A DNA stretch of 43,095 bases from Brevundimonas sp. UBA4609. GTDB taxonomy: Bacteria > Pseudomonadota > Alphaproteobacteria > Caulobacterales > Caulobacteraceae. The notes under the pieces were generated by a model. It made no database searches, was not told the origin of the DNA, and saw only the letters and a program-made list of their open reading frames with translations. This document shows positions 1 to 7,658 of this stretch, in pieces. Where the stretch lies: NCBI GenBank assembly GCA_002386585.1, contig DGIZ01000167.1, positions 2,216-45,310 on the forward strand, written 5' to 3'. The translations under genes were made by a program, and so were the position numbers. The first letter of the stretch is position 1; each line of letters begins with the position of its first letter.

Positions 1-21
1 GCCGTAGAGCAAAGCCCCGGC
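1..21. repeat. Inverted copy of 1262-1282 at the left edge
   Basis: The first 21 bases are the exact reverse complement of 1262-1282, which lies inside the cation-transporter gene. The copy puts a TAG stop at 5-7 in the frame of the dnaE2 tail, although that frame then continues as a normal DnaE2 sequence. A fold-back or chimeric joint at the end of an assembled contig explains this better than biology. The real dnaE2 sequence probably begins around base 14-21, where a short GCCCCGGC stretch could serve both sides of the joint. Confidence 0.7.
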
Positions 22-967
22 TCAGATCGTGCGCGAGGCGCAGGAAGTCGGCGGGGTCGAGGTGCGCCCCATCGACGTCTCGCACAGCGATTGGGACAAC
101 AGTCTGGAGGGGCCGGAGAAAGCGCCCGCCCTGCGCCTGGGCCTACGCCAGATCGACGGCTTCAAGGAGGATTGGGCCAGGGCCCTGTCGGAGACGCGAA
201 CCGAGGCGCCCTTCGCCGATGTCGAAACCCTGGCCCGGCGCGCCGAACTGCCCGCCGCCGCCATGCGCAAGCTGGCCGACGCCGACGCCTTCCGCTCCCT
301 GGGACAGGACCGTCGCGAGGCCCTGTGGGCGGTGCGCCGCCTGCCCGACGACGATCCCCTGCCCCTGTTCGCCGCCGCTGAGGCGCGCGAGCGCGGCGCC
401 CGCGAACTGGGCGCGGAGCCCGACGCCCATCTGCCTCTGATGCCGCTGGGCGAGCACGTCGCCGCCGACTATCAGACGGCGCGCTTGTCGCTGAAGGCCC
501 ATCCCATGGCCATCCTGCGTCCCGTCTTCGCCGCCGACTACGTGTTGACCTGCGCCGCCACCGAGGCGAAGCGCGGCGGCTCCCTGGTGCAGGTCGCGGG
601 CGTCGTCTTGGTGCGTCAGCGACCGGGCAAGGGCAACGCCGTCTTCGTCACCCTGGAAGACGAGACCGGCATCACCAATGTTGTCCTGTGGGCGCGGATG
701 CTGGACCAGTTCCGCCGCGAGATCATGGGCGCCCGCCTGATGCAGGTCGAAGGCGTGGTCGAGAAAAGCCCCGAAGGCGTCGTCCACGTCGTCGCCCGCC
801 GCGTCATCGACCGCAGCGCCGAACTGTCCCGCCTGTCAGAGGACCATGAGACCGACATTCAGCTCGCCCGCGCCGATGTCGTCGCTAACCCGCAACCGCC
901 GCGACGCCCGTCGCACCGGCATCCGCGGGACGTGCGTATCCTGCCGGGATCGCGGGATTTCCACTAG
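8..967 (+). CDS. dnaE2: Error-prone DNA polymerase DnaE2/ImuC, C-terminal part
   Basis: This is the last ~320 residues of the mutagenic C-family polymerase that works with ImuA and ImuB in SOS lesion bypass. The 5' end is missing at the window edge. The visible part starts in the fingers and helix-hairpin-helix region (LRLGLRQIDGF, then a leucine/alanine-rich segment). It continues through the OB-fold domain (VQVAGVVLVRQRPGKGNAVF, then VTLEDETGITNVVLW) and ends in the family-typical SRDFH tail. The catalytic aspartates lie upstream and cannot be checked. It converges on the cation transporter gene. The in-frame stop at 5-7 belongs to the inverted copy of bases 1-21 and is probably an artefact. 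imuA and imuB would be expected just upstream, outside the window. Confidence 0.92.
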   Translation, partial: SKAPAQIVREAQEVGGVEVRPIDVSHSDWDNSLEGPEKAPALRLGLRQIDGFKEDWARALSETRTEAPFADVETLARRAELPAAAMRKLADADAFRSLGQDRREALWAVRRLPDDDPLPLFAAAEARERGARELGAEPDAHLPLMPLGEHVAADYQTARLSLKAHPMAILRPVFAADYVLTCAATEAKRGGSLVQVAGVVLVRQRPGKGNAVFVTLEDETGITNVVLWARMLDQFRREIMGARLMQVEGVVEKSPEGVVHVVARRVIDRSAELSRLSEDHETDIQLARADVVANPQPPRRPSHRHPRDVRILPGSRDFH

Positions 968-1027
968 GCGCCGGAAGCGGGCCTGCCAACCGGACATCAA
1001 GACCCTAGCCTCGCCGTTCCCAAGCCT

Positions 1028-2017
1028 CTAGCCGACCCGGGCGGCCGTAGGCGGCGCCTGCCGCAGCGCCAGTTCCGCCTTTTCAGGCCGGATATAGATC
1101 GAGGTGAGCTGCGGATGTCGCTGCTTCAATTCGGTTTCGAGCGCCTCGATGAGGGTCTCGGCCTCCCCCATCGCCAGGCCGTCCTCGAAATCCGCGCTGA
1201 CCGCGACGAACACCGCGTCCGGCGAGGTATGAATGGTGCGCACATGGTTCACCGTCGCCACGCCGGGGCTTTGCTCTACGGCGGCCCAGATGCTGCGGAC
1301 CAGTTCCGGATCGGCGCTTTCTCCGATCAGCAGCCCTTTGGCCTCGCGGGCCAGGAGGACGGCGACCAGGGCGAGGATCAGGCCGATGGCGATCGAGGCG
1401 AGGCCGTCGATGCGCGGCTCGTCCAGGGCATGGCTCGTCCATACGCCCAGCGCCGCGATGGCGAGGCCGAGAAGGGCGGCGCTGTCCTCAAACAGAACGA
1501 TGAACCCCGCCGGATCCTTGGAACGTCGCACCGCGCGCCACCAGCCGGCCCCCTGCCGCTTGGCGTTGAACGCTTTCACGGCGATGGCCCAGGAGCCGCC
1601 TTCGAGCAGGGCCGCCACCGCGAGAACCACATAGTTGATCCGCGGATCGCCCAGTGGCTCCGGATCTCGAATGTGGAGCCAGCCTTCATAGAGGGACACT
1701 CCGGCGCCCACGGCGAAGATCAGGATGGCGACGACGAAGGCCCAGAAATAGAGCTCGCGTCCGTAGCCGAAGGGGTGAAGCCCATCCGCAGGGCGCTTCG
1801 CGCGATGCTGGCCGTAGAGCAAGAGGATCTGATTGCCGCTGTCGACGAGCGAATGCACGCCCTCGGTCAGCATGGAGGAGGAGCCGCTGATCGCCGAGGC
1901 GACGAACTTGGCGACGGCGATGCCGAGATTGGCGGCCAGCGCGCCGAGGAGGACGATGTTCTCCTTGAGGGGATGGGTCTCGCCCGCCCCCTCCGGCCTG
2001 TCGCTCGCCCGGCTCAC
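1028..2017 (-). CDS. Cation diffusion facilitator (CDF) transporter
   Basis: This 329-residue inner-membrane protein probably exports a divalent metal (Zn, Co, Fe or Mn) by proton antiport. It has about six membrane segments (first near 20-45). TM2 carries the HxxxD metal site (H55-S-L-V-D59, preceded by MLTEG), and the acidic pair E177-D178 lies in FEDSAALLG. A cytoplasmic C-terminal domain follows (GVATVNHVRTIHTSPDAVFV). The long loop after the second conserved block, with a WWRAVRRSKDP segment, is typical of the SLC30A9-like branch rather than FieF. The GTG start overlaps the stop of the upstream 44-residue ORF (GTGA), so the two are probably co-translated. Metal specificity cannot be read from the sequence; a copper cluster next door does not mean this protein carries copper. 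Confidence 0.9.
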   Translation of the reverse strand: MSRASDRPEGAGETHPLKENIVLLGALAANLGIAVAKFVASAISGSSSMLTEGVHSLVDSGNQILLLYGQHRAKRPADGLHPFGYGRELYFWAFVVAILIFAVGAGVSLYEGWLHIRDPEPLGDPRINYVVLAVAALLEGGSWAIAVKAFNAKRQGAGWWRAVRRSKDPAGFIVLFEDSAALLGLAIAALGVWTSHALDEPRIDGLASIAIGLILALVAVLLAREAKGLLIGESADPELVRSIWAAVEQSPGVATVNHVRTIHTSPDAVFVAVSADFEDGLAMGEAETLIEALETELKQRHPQLTSIYIRPEKAELALRQAPPTAARVG

Positions 2018-2148
2018 CTGCGGTCAGGCCCGCCGTGAGCGCCGCTCTCCATCGGGGAAGGCCCAAGCATCAGGTCGAACGCCTCCGGCGCCGCCTTCAG
2101 GAGGCCGATGTCGCCGTCCGGGTGCGCGGGCGAGGGAATTTGAGCCAC
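2014..2148 (-). CDS. 44-residue protein preceding the CDF transporter
   Basis: I do not recognise this protein. The GTG start at 2148 is chosen because a perfect AAGGAGGT Shine-Dalgarno sequence (bases 2153-2160 on the minus strand) sits 4 nt upstream. A longer reading from 2199 would ignore that site. The product is short and polar, begins MAQIPSPAHPDGD, and has two histidines near its ends but no membrane segment or signal peptide. Its stop overlaps the GTG of the CDF transporter, so it could act as a coupled leader. It may be a small metal-related accessory protein or a translational leader. Confidence 0.5.
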   Translation of the reverse strand: MAQIPSPAHPDGDIGLLKAAPEAFDLMLGPSPMESGAHGGPDRR

Positions 2149-2237
2149 GACGACCTCCTTCCCCGGAGCAGCGCGCGTCGCGGAAAGGAGTTCCCCCACG
2201 CCGCCGGTTCAGGCTGACCTCCACAGGCAGCTTCGCG

Positions 2238-2263
2238 AGGGACGCCCCGTGTCGCTGCGTAGT
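2238..2263 (+). promoter_or_regulatory. Predicted ECF-type promoter of copCD
   Basis: AGGGA (2238-2242), an 11-nt spacer, then GCTGCGTAGT (2254-2263), which gives AGGG-N16-CGTA counted from the G run or AGGGA-N15-CGTA. The same element with the same spacing occurs before cnrY (4415-4440), copA (5787-5812) and pepSY (minus strand, 4377-4402). A start site about 8 nt after CGTA would leave a leader of roughly 28 nt before the copC ATG. The element supports the ATG at 2297 over any upstream start. Confidence 0.6.
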
Positions 2264-2296
2264 TTGACTGAGCCCCCTTCTCAACCGGAGCCTGTC

Positions 2297-2674
2297 ATGT
2301 CCTTCCTTCGCCCCCTCGCCTACCCCAGCCTGGCCGCCGCCGTCGCCCTGGCTTCTGTCGTCCTGCCCCCCGTCTCTGCTCAGGCGCACGCTCGCCTGGT
2401 CAGCGCCACGCCCGCCGCCAAGTCGACCGTCGCGGCGCCGCGCACGGTGACCCTGATCTTCAGCGAGCGTGTGGCCCCGGCCTTTTCCAGCTTCGACGTG
2501 GTCAACGCCGCCGGGACGAAGGCGACGATCCGCACCGAGGTCAGCCAGGACGGCAAGACCATTACCGGCGCGCTGGCGCGTCCGCTGGCCGCCGGCGCCT
2601 ATGTCGTCAACTGGCGCATCGCCTCCGTTGACGGCCACCGCATGACCGGCAGCTACGACTTCGTCGTCCGCTGA
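2297..2674 (+). CDS. copC: Periplasmic copper-binding protein CopC
   Basis: This is a 125-residue periplasmic Cu(II) carrier with a cupredoxin-like beta barrel that hands copper to the membrane partner CopD. A Sec signal peptide covers residues 1-30 (ending PVSAQA). After cleavage the mature protein begins with His31 (HARLVSATP), the N-terminal copper ligand of CopC proteins. The C-terminal DGHRMTGSY segment supplies the Asp and His of the same Cu(II) site, so the site looks complete. The methionine-rich Cu(I) loop of the longer Pseudomonas type is absent. The ATG at 2297 follows CCGGAG and is the only start compatible with the signal peptide and the promoter-like element at 2238-2263. copD starts 1 nt after the stop. 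Confidence 0.93.
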   Translation: MSFLRPLAYPSLAAAVALASVVLPPVSAQAHARLVSATPAAKSTVAAPRTVTLIFSERVAPAFSSFDVVNAAGTKATIRTEVSQDGKTITGALARPLAAGAYVVNWRIASVDGHRMTGSYDFVVR

Positions 2675-2675
2675 A

Positions 2676-3581
2676 ATGATCGAGGTCTGGATCATCATCC
2701 TGCGCGGCGTGCAATACGCCGCCGGCGCATTGCTGCTCGGCCTGCCCGCCTTCATGCTCTACAGCGCACGAGCGATCGGGCCGCTAAATCTGCGCTGGCC
2801 GCGCTCCGCCCTGATCTGGGCGGCGGCCGCGCTGACGTTGGCCGCGCCCGCCGCCTTGCTGGCTCAGACTGCCATGATGGCCGGGTCGTTGAGCGAGGCC
2901 GTCAAACCCGCCTCGCTGAGCTTCATGATCACCGGCATGGGACTGGGCAAGGCCATGGTCGTGCGGACGCTGGCCGCCGTTCTGGCGCTGGCCGCCGCCC
3001 TGCTGCTGCGACCGGGTCGTCTGATGTGGGGCGGGCTGACGCTGCTGGGCCTCATCATCTCGGCCAGCTTCGCCTGGACCGGCCACGGCGCGGCGACCGA
3101 AGGGTCAGGCCATGCGGTGCATCTGATCTCGGACATCGTCCACGCCGTCGCCGCCTCGGTCTGGATCGGCGCCCTGGCCGCCTTCGCCGTCCTGATCCTG
3201 CGTCGGCCGTCGGGGGACGCCGCCTGGGACGCGGGCGTGGCGCGCAGCCTGACCGGCTTCGCCGGGGTCGGCGCGGCGGCCGTCGGCGCCCTGGTCGTGA
3301 CCGGCCTGATCAACAGCGCCTATCTGGTCGGCCTGTCCAGGGCGCTCAGCCTTGGCGACAGCCCCTACGGCGTCCTTCTTATGGTCAAGCTGGCGCTGTT
3401 CGGCCTGATGGTCGCCCTGGCGGCGGCTCACCGCTTCCGCCTGGCGCCCCTGATGACCAGGGACGCCGGCCAGGCCTTGCCGCACTTGAAAAGGAGCCTG
3501 GCGGTCGAATTCGTCCTGGCCCTGACGATCCTGGCCGTAATCGCCGTCATGGGCGCCCTGCCGCCCCCAGCGGCGCTGTAA
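2676..3581 (+). CDS. copD: Copper resistance membrane protein CopD
   Basis: This is a 301-residue polytopic inner-membrane protein of the CopD family with about eight hydrophobic segments. It partners with CopC to move copper between periplasm and cytoplasm. Visible features are the N-terminal RGVQYAAGALLLG helix, a central SFAWTGHGAATEGSGHAVH segment followed by DIVHAVAASVWIGALAAF with conserved histidines, and a C-terminal hydrophobic helix. The length is normal for a stand-alone CopD. It is translationally linked to copC and shares the promoter at 2238-2263. It ends 10 nt before the convergent PepSY gene. Confidence 0.92.
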   Translation: MIEVWIIILRGVQYAAGALLLGLPAFMLYSARAIGPLNLRWPRSALIWAAAALTLAAPAALLAQTAMMAGSLSEAVKPASLSFMITGMGLGKAMVVRTLAAVLALAAALLLRPGRLMWGGLTLLGLIISASFAWTGHGAATEGSGHAVHLISDIVHAVAASVWIGALAAFAVLILRRPSGDAAWDAGVARSLTGFAGVGAAAVGALVVTGLINSAYLVGLSRALSLGDSPYGVLLMVKLALFGLMVALAAAHRFRLAPLMTRDAGQALPHLKRSLAVEFVLALTILAVIAVMGALPPPAAL

Positions 3582-3591
3582 CGACGTCTTC

Positions 3592-4326
3592 CTAGAGGGC
3601 GGCCTTGCGACGGGCCGCCCGCACCGCCCCCGCCGTCTTCAGGTCGCGCGCCAACCGGATCCACAACAGGATGAAGCCCGTCACCACCATGCTGAGCGTC
3701 AGCACGGTCAGGCCGATCAGCAACGGATGATTGAAGTTGTCGCCGTCCTTGAAGTCGAGGATGTGGAGCCGCCAGAAGAAGTCATAGAAGCGCCAGATCG
3801 CCGAGCGCCGCGTGACCACCTCCCCCGTCTGCGGCGACAGATAGAAGGCCGTGCGTTCCGCATCGTCGAAGTCCACGCGCCAGATCGGCCCGTCGCGGCC
3901 GGTTTCCTTTGGCGCCTGATCCAGCAGGACGGCCGACCTGGGCGCCGCCTCGCCACGATAGGCTGCGGCGGCCAGGGCCGAGGCTTCGTCCGCCCTCATC
4001 CCCGCGAAAGGCCGGCCGGTCTCGGCGTCCAGGGTAACGGGCGCGCCCTCAACCGGCGTCATGATCCAGGCGGGGCCGCGCTGCGTCATCTTCAGTTCGG
4101 CCCGCACCGGCGTCACCCCGGAAAGACGAGAAACCTCAGCCAACGGAAGAATTTGCTCCAGCGGCAGGGCGGCGGGCGTCGACGCCTTCAGCCGGTGTTC
4201 GCTGCGCACCGTTTCGATCGGGATCGCGGTCGTGACCAGGCCGCCTCCGACCCAGAACAGCACCTGCAGGCCCACCACCAGGCCCACCCATTTGTGGATC
4301 TGGGTCGAGTAACGCAGAACCTTCAT
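3592..4326 (-). CDS. PepSY-domain membrane protein
   Basis: This 244-residue protein has an N-terminal membrane helix (residues about 13-35, HKWVGLVVGLQVLFWVGGG), a periplasmic PepSY-like domain (about 40-190; Y-L-S-P-Q-T-G-E-V at its end), and a second helix near 200-225 (GLTVLTLSMVVTGFILLWIR). RRSAIWRFYDFFWRLHILDF before the last helix is typical of PepSY-associated TM proteins related to iron reductase and copper cluster membrane proteins. It may handle electrons or metal in the membrane; the exact job is unknown. It diverges from the cnrYXH-like operon, and a minus-strand copy of the shared promoter element lies at 4377-4402, which suggests co-regulation with the copper genes. Confidence 0.85.
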   Translation of the reverse strand: MKVLRYSTQIHKWVGLVVGLQVLFWVGGGLVTTAIPIETVRSEHRLKASTPAALPLEQILPLAEVSRLSGVTPVRAELKMTQRGPAWIMTPVEGAPVTLDAETGRPFAGMRADEASALAAAAYRGEAAPRSAVLLDQAPKETGRDGPIWRVDFDDAERTAFYLSPQTGEVVTRRSAIWRFYDFFWRLHILDFKDGDNFNHPLLIGLTVLTLSMVVTGFILLWIRLARDLKTAGAVRAARRKAAL

Positions 4327-4376
4327 CGCTTCCCCTCAAGCTCAAGGCGCCGCGGCCGCAACGGCCGAATGAAACC

Positions 4377-4402
4377 TATACGCCTATCGACGCGCGCGCC
4401 CT
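4377..4402 (-). promoter_or_regulatory. Predicted ECF-type promoter of the PepSY gene
   Basis: Read on the minus strand, AGGGC (4402-4398) is followed by 11 nt and TAGGCGTATA (4386-4377). The spacing between AGGG and CGTA is identical to the three plus-strand elements at 2238, 4415 and 5787. It sits back to back with the cnrY promoter, 12 bp apart, so one small region would fire in both directions. It lies about 50 bp upstream of the PepSY start codon. Confidence 0.5.
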
Positions 4403-4414
4403 CATGCGCTTTCA

Positions 4415-4440
4415 AGGGAAACAGCGACAGGCCGCGTATT
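4415..4440 (+). promoter_or_regulatory. Predicted ECF-type promoter of the cnrYXH-like operon
   Basis: AGGGA (4415-4419), an 11-nt spacer, then GCCGCGTATT (4431-4440). The second half is identical over 10 bases to that of the copA element at 5803-5812. A start near 4446 would give a leader of about 22 nt before the ATG at 4468. Its position before the operon that encodes an ECF sigma factor fits autoregulation, which is usual for ECF systems. Confidence 0.62.
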
Positions 4441-4467
4441 CTCCGTCGAGGCCGCGAGGATTTTGCA

Positions 4468-4749
4468 ATGACCGACGACATCGAGCGGATGCTGACGAGA
4501 CCGCTTCCCGGCGACGACGACGCCCGACTGGCTGATCTGGAGGGGCGCGTCTGGCGCCGGATCGAGGAGCGCCAGGCGCAGCGCAGCGCAGCGCAGGTGC
4601 GGCTGGCGGTCATGGCTGTCGCCCTGCTGGTCGGCGTGACAAACGGCGGCGTCCTGGGACAGGCGTTCAAGCCGCGCCCCTCGGACATTCACGTCTTCAG
4701 CGTTTCGGCGGGGCTGTCGCCGATGACCAGCTTCGAGGTCGGCGGATGA
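4468..4749 (+). CDS. CnrY-like membrane anti-sigma factor
   Basis: This 93-residue protein has an N-terminal cytoplasmic part of about 45 residues (MTDDIERMLTRPLPGDDDAR, then an acidic/basic helix) and a single hydrophobic segment near 48-66 (LAVMAVALLVGVTNGGVLG). A short periplasmic tail follows. This is the architecture of CnrY, the membrane anti-sigma factor of about 95 residues in Cupriavidus CnrYXH. Size, gene order (Y-X-H) and ATGA overlap with the next gene all match; sequence similarity itself is too low for me to judge by eye. The start has AGGA 7 nt upstream. The inferred role is to hold the ECF sigma factor at the membrane until the CnrX-like partner senses metal. Confidence 0.65.
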   Translation: MTDDIERMLTRPLPGDDDARLADLEGRVWRRIEERQAQRSAAQVRLAVMAVALLVGVTNGGVLGQAFKPRPSDIHVFSVSAGLSPMTSFEVGG

Positions 4750-5186
4750 CGACCAACTGGAAGTCGATCGCCCTGACGGTCGTCCTGGCCGCCCTGGCCA
4801 GCGCCGGCGGCGCCTGGCTGGGCGCAGGCTGGATGATGAGGCAGCATGAGACCCCCGGCCTGCACGAGATCGTTCACCGGAAGCTCGAGCTGACTGCGGA
4901 CCAGGACGCCCGCCTGGACCAGATCGAGGCCGGCTTCGCCGAACGACGCGAAAAGCTGGAGGCCGACGTCCGCGCCGCCAATCGCGAACTGGCCAACGCG
5001 ATCGCCGCCAGCCAGGGCGACAGCCCCGAGGTCCGCGCCGCGGTCGACCATTTCCACGACGCCATGGGCGCCTTGCAGAAGGCCACCATCGCCCATGTGT
5101 TCGAGATGCGCGCAGTCCTGACGCCGGAACAGGCCCGCGTCTTCGACAAGGAAATCGCCGGCGCTCTTACGCAAGAGCCTCGGTAA
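4746..5186 (+). CDS. CnrX-like periplasmic metal sensor
   Basis: This 146-residue protein has an N-terminal membrane anchor (residues 8-30) and a helical periplasmic domain of the metal-resist/CnrX type. Five residues line up with the CnrX metal site at the same spacings: H40 and H44 (CnrX H42, H46), E61 (E63), H117 and M121 (H119, M123). In CnrX these bind Ni or Co with Met as a sixth ligand. The helical hairpin runs through LTADQDARLDQIEAGF, a charged coiled segment, and VLTPEQARVFDKEI. It overlaps the cnrY-like gene by ATGA and is followed after 7 nt by the sigma factor. The copper context suggests that Cu may be the natural signal here, which is inference. Confidence 0.85.
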   Translation: MTTNWKSIALTVVLAALASAGGAWLGAGWMMRQHETPGLHEIVHRKLELTADQDARLDQIEAGFAERREKLEADVRAANRELANAIAASQGDSPEVRAAVDHFHDAMGALQKATIAHVFEMRAVLTPEQARVFDKEIAGALTQEPR

Positions 5187-5193
5187 GGCCGAG

Positions 5194-5748
5194 GTGGCGG
5201 CCGACGACGACACAGACGAGGCGCGCGCCGCGCGCGGGGACCGCCAGGCCTTCTCCCGCCTGATGGCCGCGACCAGCGGCGACCTGCATCGCTTCGTTCG
5301 ACGCTATGTCGGCGATGCGGACGAGGCTCACGACCTGCTGCAGGAGGCCTATGTCTCCGCCTGGCTGGCCATCCGGCGCTACGACCCGACCCGACCCTTC
5401 GCGACCTGGCTGCGCTCGATCGCCGTCAACAAATGCCGCGACTGGGGTCGCAAGCGCGCGGTGCGCCGCATCGTGCGCGGCGTTATGGGCCTCGACACGC
5501 CTGAAGCCATGGCTGTGGGCGAGGATGCGCCGGAAGCCGAAACCCGCTTGGACGACCGCCGCCGCATGGCCGCGATGGACCGCGCCCTGGCCGACCTGCC
5601 CGACCACCTCAAGGCGCCCCTGCTGCTGGCTGCGCTGGAGGGTCGCAGCCACGCCGAGATCGCCGAGGTGCTGGGCGTCACGCCCAAGACGGTGGAAACC
5701 CGCATCGCCCGCGCCCGGCAGAAGTTGAATCTGCGGCTTCTACGCTGA
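5194..5748 (+). CDS. CnrH-like ECF sigma factor
   Basis: This 184-residue sigma-70-family protein contains only regions 2 and 4. Region 2 spans about residues 25-90 (DEAHDLLQEAYVSAWLAIRR, then FATWLRSIAVNKCRDWGRK). Region 4 spans about 125-180 (DLPDHLKAPLLLAALEG, SHAEIAEVLGVTPKTVETRI). It is the third gene of the Y-X-H-like operon and has the usual size of CnrH. I take the GTG at 5194, 7 nt after the sensor gene. It likely recognises the repeated element AGGG(A/C)-N15-CGTA found before copC, pepSY, the cnrY-like gene and copA. No separate cytoplasmic copper regulator such as CueR or CopRS is present here. Confidence 0.9.
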   Translation: MAADDDTDEARAARGDRQAFSRLMAATSGDLHRFVRRYVGDADEAHDLLQEAYVSAWLAIRRYDPTRPFATWLRSIAVNKCRDWGRKRAVRRIVRGVMGLDTPEAMAVGEDAPEAETRLDDRRRMAAMDRALADLPDHLKAPLLLAALEGRSHAEIAEVLGVTPKTVETRIARARQKLNLRLLR

Positions 5749-5786
5749 GGTCGGACCTGCGACGTCCTGACGCCATCTGTCGAATG

Positions 5787-5812
5787 AGGGATGACGGCCA
5801 GGGCCGCGTATT
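5787..5812 (+). promoter_or_regulatory. Predicted ECF-type promoter of copAB
   Basis: AGGGA (5787-5791), 11 nt, then GCCGCGTATT (5803-5812). The downstream ten bases are identical to the cnrY element and the spacing is the same. Because this site lies downstream of an alternative ATG at 5784, it supports the copA start at 5871, with a leader of about 50 nt. Confidence 0.6.
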
Positions 5813-5870
5813 CCCGACGAACCCTCCTTTGCGCTCCGCCCCGCGGCGAGCGGCCTGCTCCGAGACCCTC

Positions 5871-7658
5871 ATGGCGACAACATCACTGGACCGGCGAACC
5901 CTACTGCGAGGCGCGGCCATGGGCGGCGGCATACTGGGCCTGCAGGGCCTGTTGCCCGCCTGGGCCCAGACCGGATCGCCGGGCCTGCGCGCCGATCTGC
6001 CGACGCTGACGGGGTCGAACATCGACCTGAGCGTGGGCCACGCCGACTTCACCGTCGGCGGCCGCACCGGCCACGCCTTCATGGTCAACGGCCTGCTGCC
6101 CGCGCCCCTGCTTCGTATGCGCGAAGGCCAGAACGTGCGCCTGTCGGTGACCAACCATCTGCAGGAGGACACCTCCATCCACTGGCACGGCCTGCTGCTG
6201 CCGTTCCAGATGGACGGCGTGCCGGGCGTCAGCTTCCCCGGCATCAAGCCGCACGAGACCTTCGTCTACGAGTTCCCGATCAAGCAGTCGGGCACCTATT
6301 GGTATCACAGCCATTCGGGCCTTCAGGAGGCCATGGGCCACTACGGCCCCATCGTCATCGACCCGGCCGGCGCCGACCCGGTCGCCTATGACCGCGAACA
6401 CGTCCTGGTCCTGTCGGACTGGAGCTTCCTGCATCCGCACGACATCCTCGACAAGCTTAAGAAGAGCCCCGGCTACTTCAACCAGCAGAAGACGACCCTG
6501 GCGGGCCTGCTGGACGGTTCGGACCGCATGAGCCTGTCCGAGCGGCGGATGTGGGGCTCGATGCGGATGGACCCGCGCGACATCCTCGACGTCAACGGCA
6601 CGACCTACACCTATCTGGTCAACGGCCATGGCCCGGACGAGAACTGGACCGGCCTGTTCCGGCCCGGCGAGCGCGTTCGCCTGCGCATCATCAACGCCTC
6701 GGCCATGTCGATCTTCAACGTCCGCATTCCCGGCCTGCCCATGACCGTGGTCCAGGCCGACGGCGAGCACGTCCGCCCGATCGAGGTGGACGAGTTCCAG
6801 ATTTCGGTGGCCGAGACCTATGACGTCATCGTCCGTCCGCTTGAGGACCGCGCCTACACCATAGTCTCCGAAGCCATAGACCGCTCGGGCATGGGTCGCG
6901 CCACCCTGGCCCCCCGCCTAGGCATGACGGCCGAGGTTCCGCCCCTGCGCCAAGTTCCGAACCTGACCATGAAGGACATGGGCATGGGCGGGGGCATGGA
7001 CGGCATGGATCACGGCTCAATGGCGGGGATGGATCATTCGGCCATGGGACATGACCCCGCCGCCCCCATGGATCACGCAAGCATGGATCATGGCGGCATG
7101 AGCATGCGCGATCCGAACAACGCCCCGGCCGACATGGCGGTCGGCGTCGGCGTGGACATGATCTCGCCCGCCCCGTCCAACCGGCTGGCCGACCGGCCTC
7201 AGGGCCTGGAAGACGTCGACCACCGCGTGCTGGTCTACGCCGACCTGCGCGCCCTGACGCCGAACCGGGACCGTCGCGCGCCGTCGCGCACCATGGAAAT
7301 CCACCTGACCGGCAATATGGAGCGGTTCATGTGGGGCTTTGACGGCCGCAAATTCTCGGAACTGGTCGAGCCTATCCGTTTCGAGCTGAACGAGCGGGTG
7401 CGCGTGACCCTAGTCAACGACACCATGATGGCCCACCCCATCCACCTGCACGGCCACTTCTTCGAACTGGTCAACGGCCACGACGGCCATCAGCCGCTGA
7501 AGCACACGGTCAACGTCGCCCCCGGCGGCAAGGTCACCTTCGACCTGACCGCAGACGCGCCCGGCGACTGGGCCTTCCACTGTCACCTGCTGATGCACAT
7601 GCACGCGGGCATGTTCAACGTCGTCACCGTTCGCCCGCTGGATGGAGCCGCCCGATGA
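5871..7658 (+). CDS. copA: Multicopper oxidase CopA (copper resistance)
   Basis: This 595-residue periplasmic oxidase converts Cu(I) to less harmful Cu(II) and binds extra copper. The Tat signal has the twin arginines R8-R9 (SLDRRTLLRG) and ends near residue 33. Three cupredoxin domains follow. Copper ligands are visible as H104-W-H106-G, H146-S-H148, the HPIHLHGHFF block near residue 525, and H570-C571-H572-LLMH, whose cysteine is the type 1 ligand. A methionine/histidine-rich insert (about 7000-7110; repeats such as MDHGSM and MDHASM) is the Cu-loading segment of PcoA/CopA proteins. The start at 5871 is preferred over 5784 because it gives a normal Tat signal and leaves the promoter element outside the gene. 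It overlaps copB by ATGA. Confidence 0.95.
   Translation: MATTSLDRRTLLRGAAMGGGILGLQGLLPAWAQTGSPGLRADLPTLTGSNIDLSVGHADFTVGGRTGHAFMVNGLLPAPLLRMREGQNVRLSVTNHLQEDTSIHWHGLLLPFQMDGVPGVSFPGIKPHETFVYEFPIKQSGTYWYHSHSGLQEAMGHYGPIVIDPAGADPVAYDREHVLVLSDWSFLHPHDILDKLKKSPGYFNQQKTTLAGLLDGSDRMSLSERRMWGSMRMDPRDILDVNGTTYTYLVNGHGPDENWTGLFRPGERVRLRIINASAMSIFNVRIPGLPMTVVQADGEHVRPIEVDEFQISVAETYDVIVRPLEDRAYTIVSEAIDRSGMGRATLAPRLGMTAEVPPLRQVPNLTMKDMGMGGGMDGMDHGSMAGMDHSAMGHDPAAPMDHASMDHGGMSMRDPNNAPADMAVGVGVDMISPAPSNRLADRPQGLEDVDHRVLVYADLRALTPNRDRRAPSRTMEIHLTGNMERFMWGFDGRKFSELVEPIRFELNERVRVTLVNDTMMAHPIHLHGHFFELVNGHDGHQPLKHTVNVAPGGKVTFDLTADAPGDWAFHCHLLMHMHAGMFNVVTVRPLDGAAR

Noticed and set aside
3727..4467. Longer N-terminal extension of the cnrY-like gene to 3727
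   Set aside because: It would run antisense through the PepSY gene and across both promoters; the ATG at 4468 has a ribosome site.
5784..5870. Upstream ATG for copA
   Set aside because: It would put 29 residues before the Tat signal and lies before the predicted promoter.
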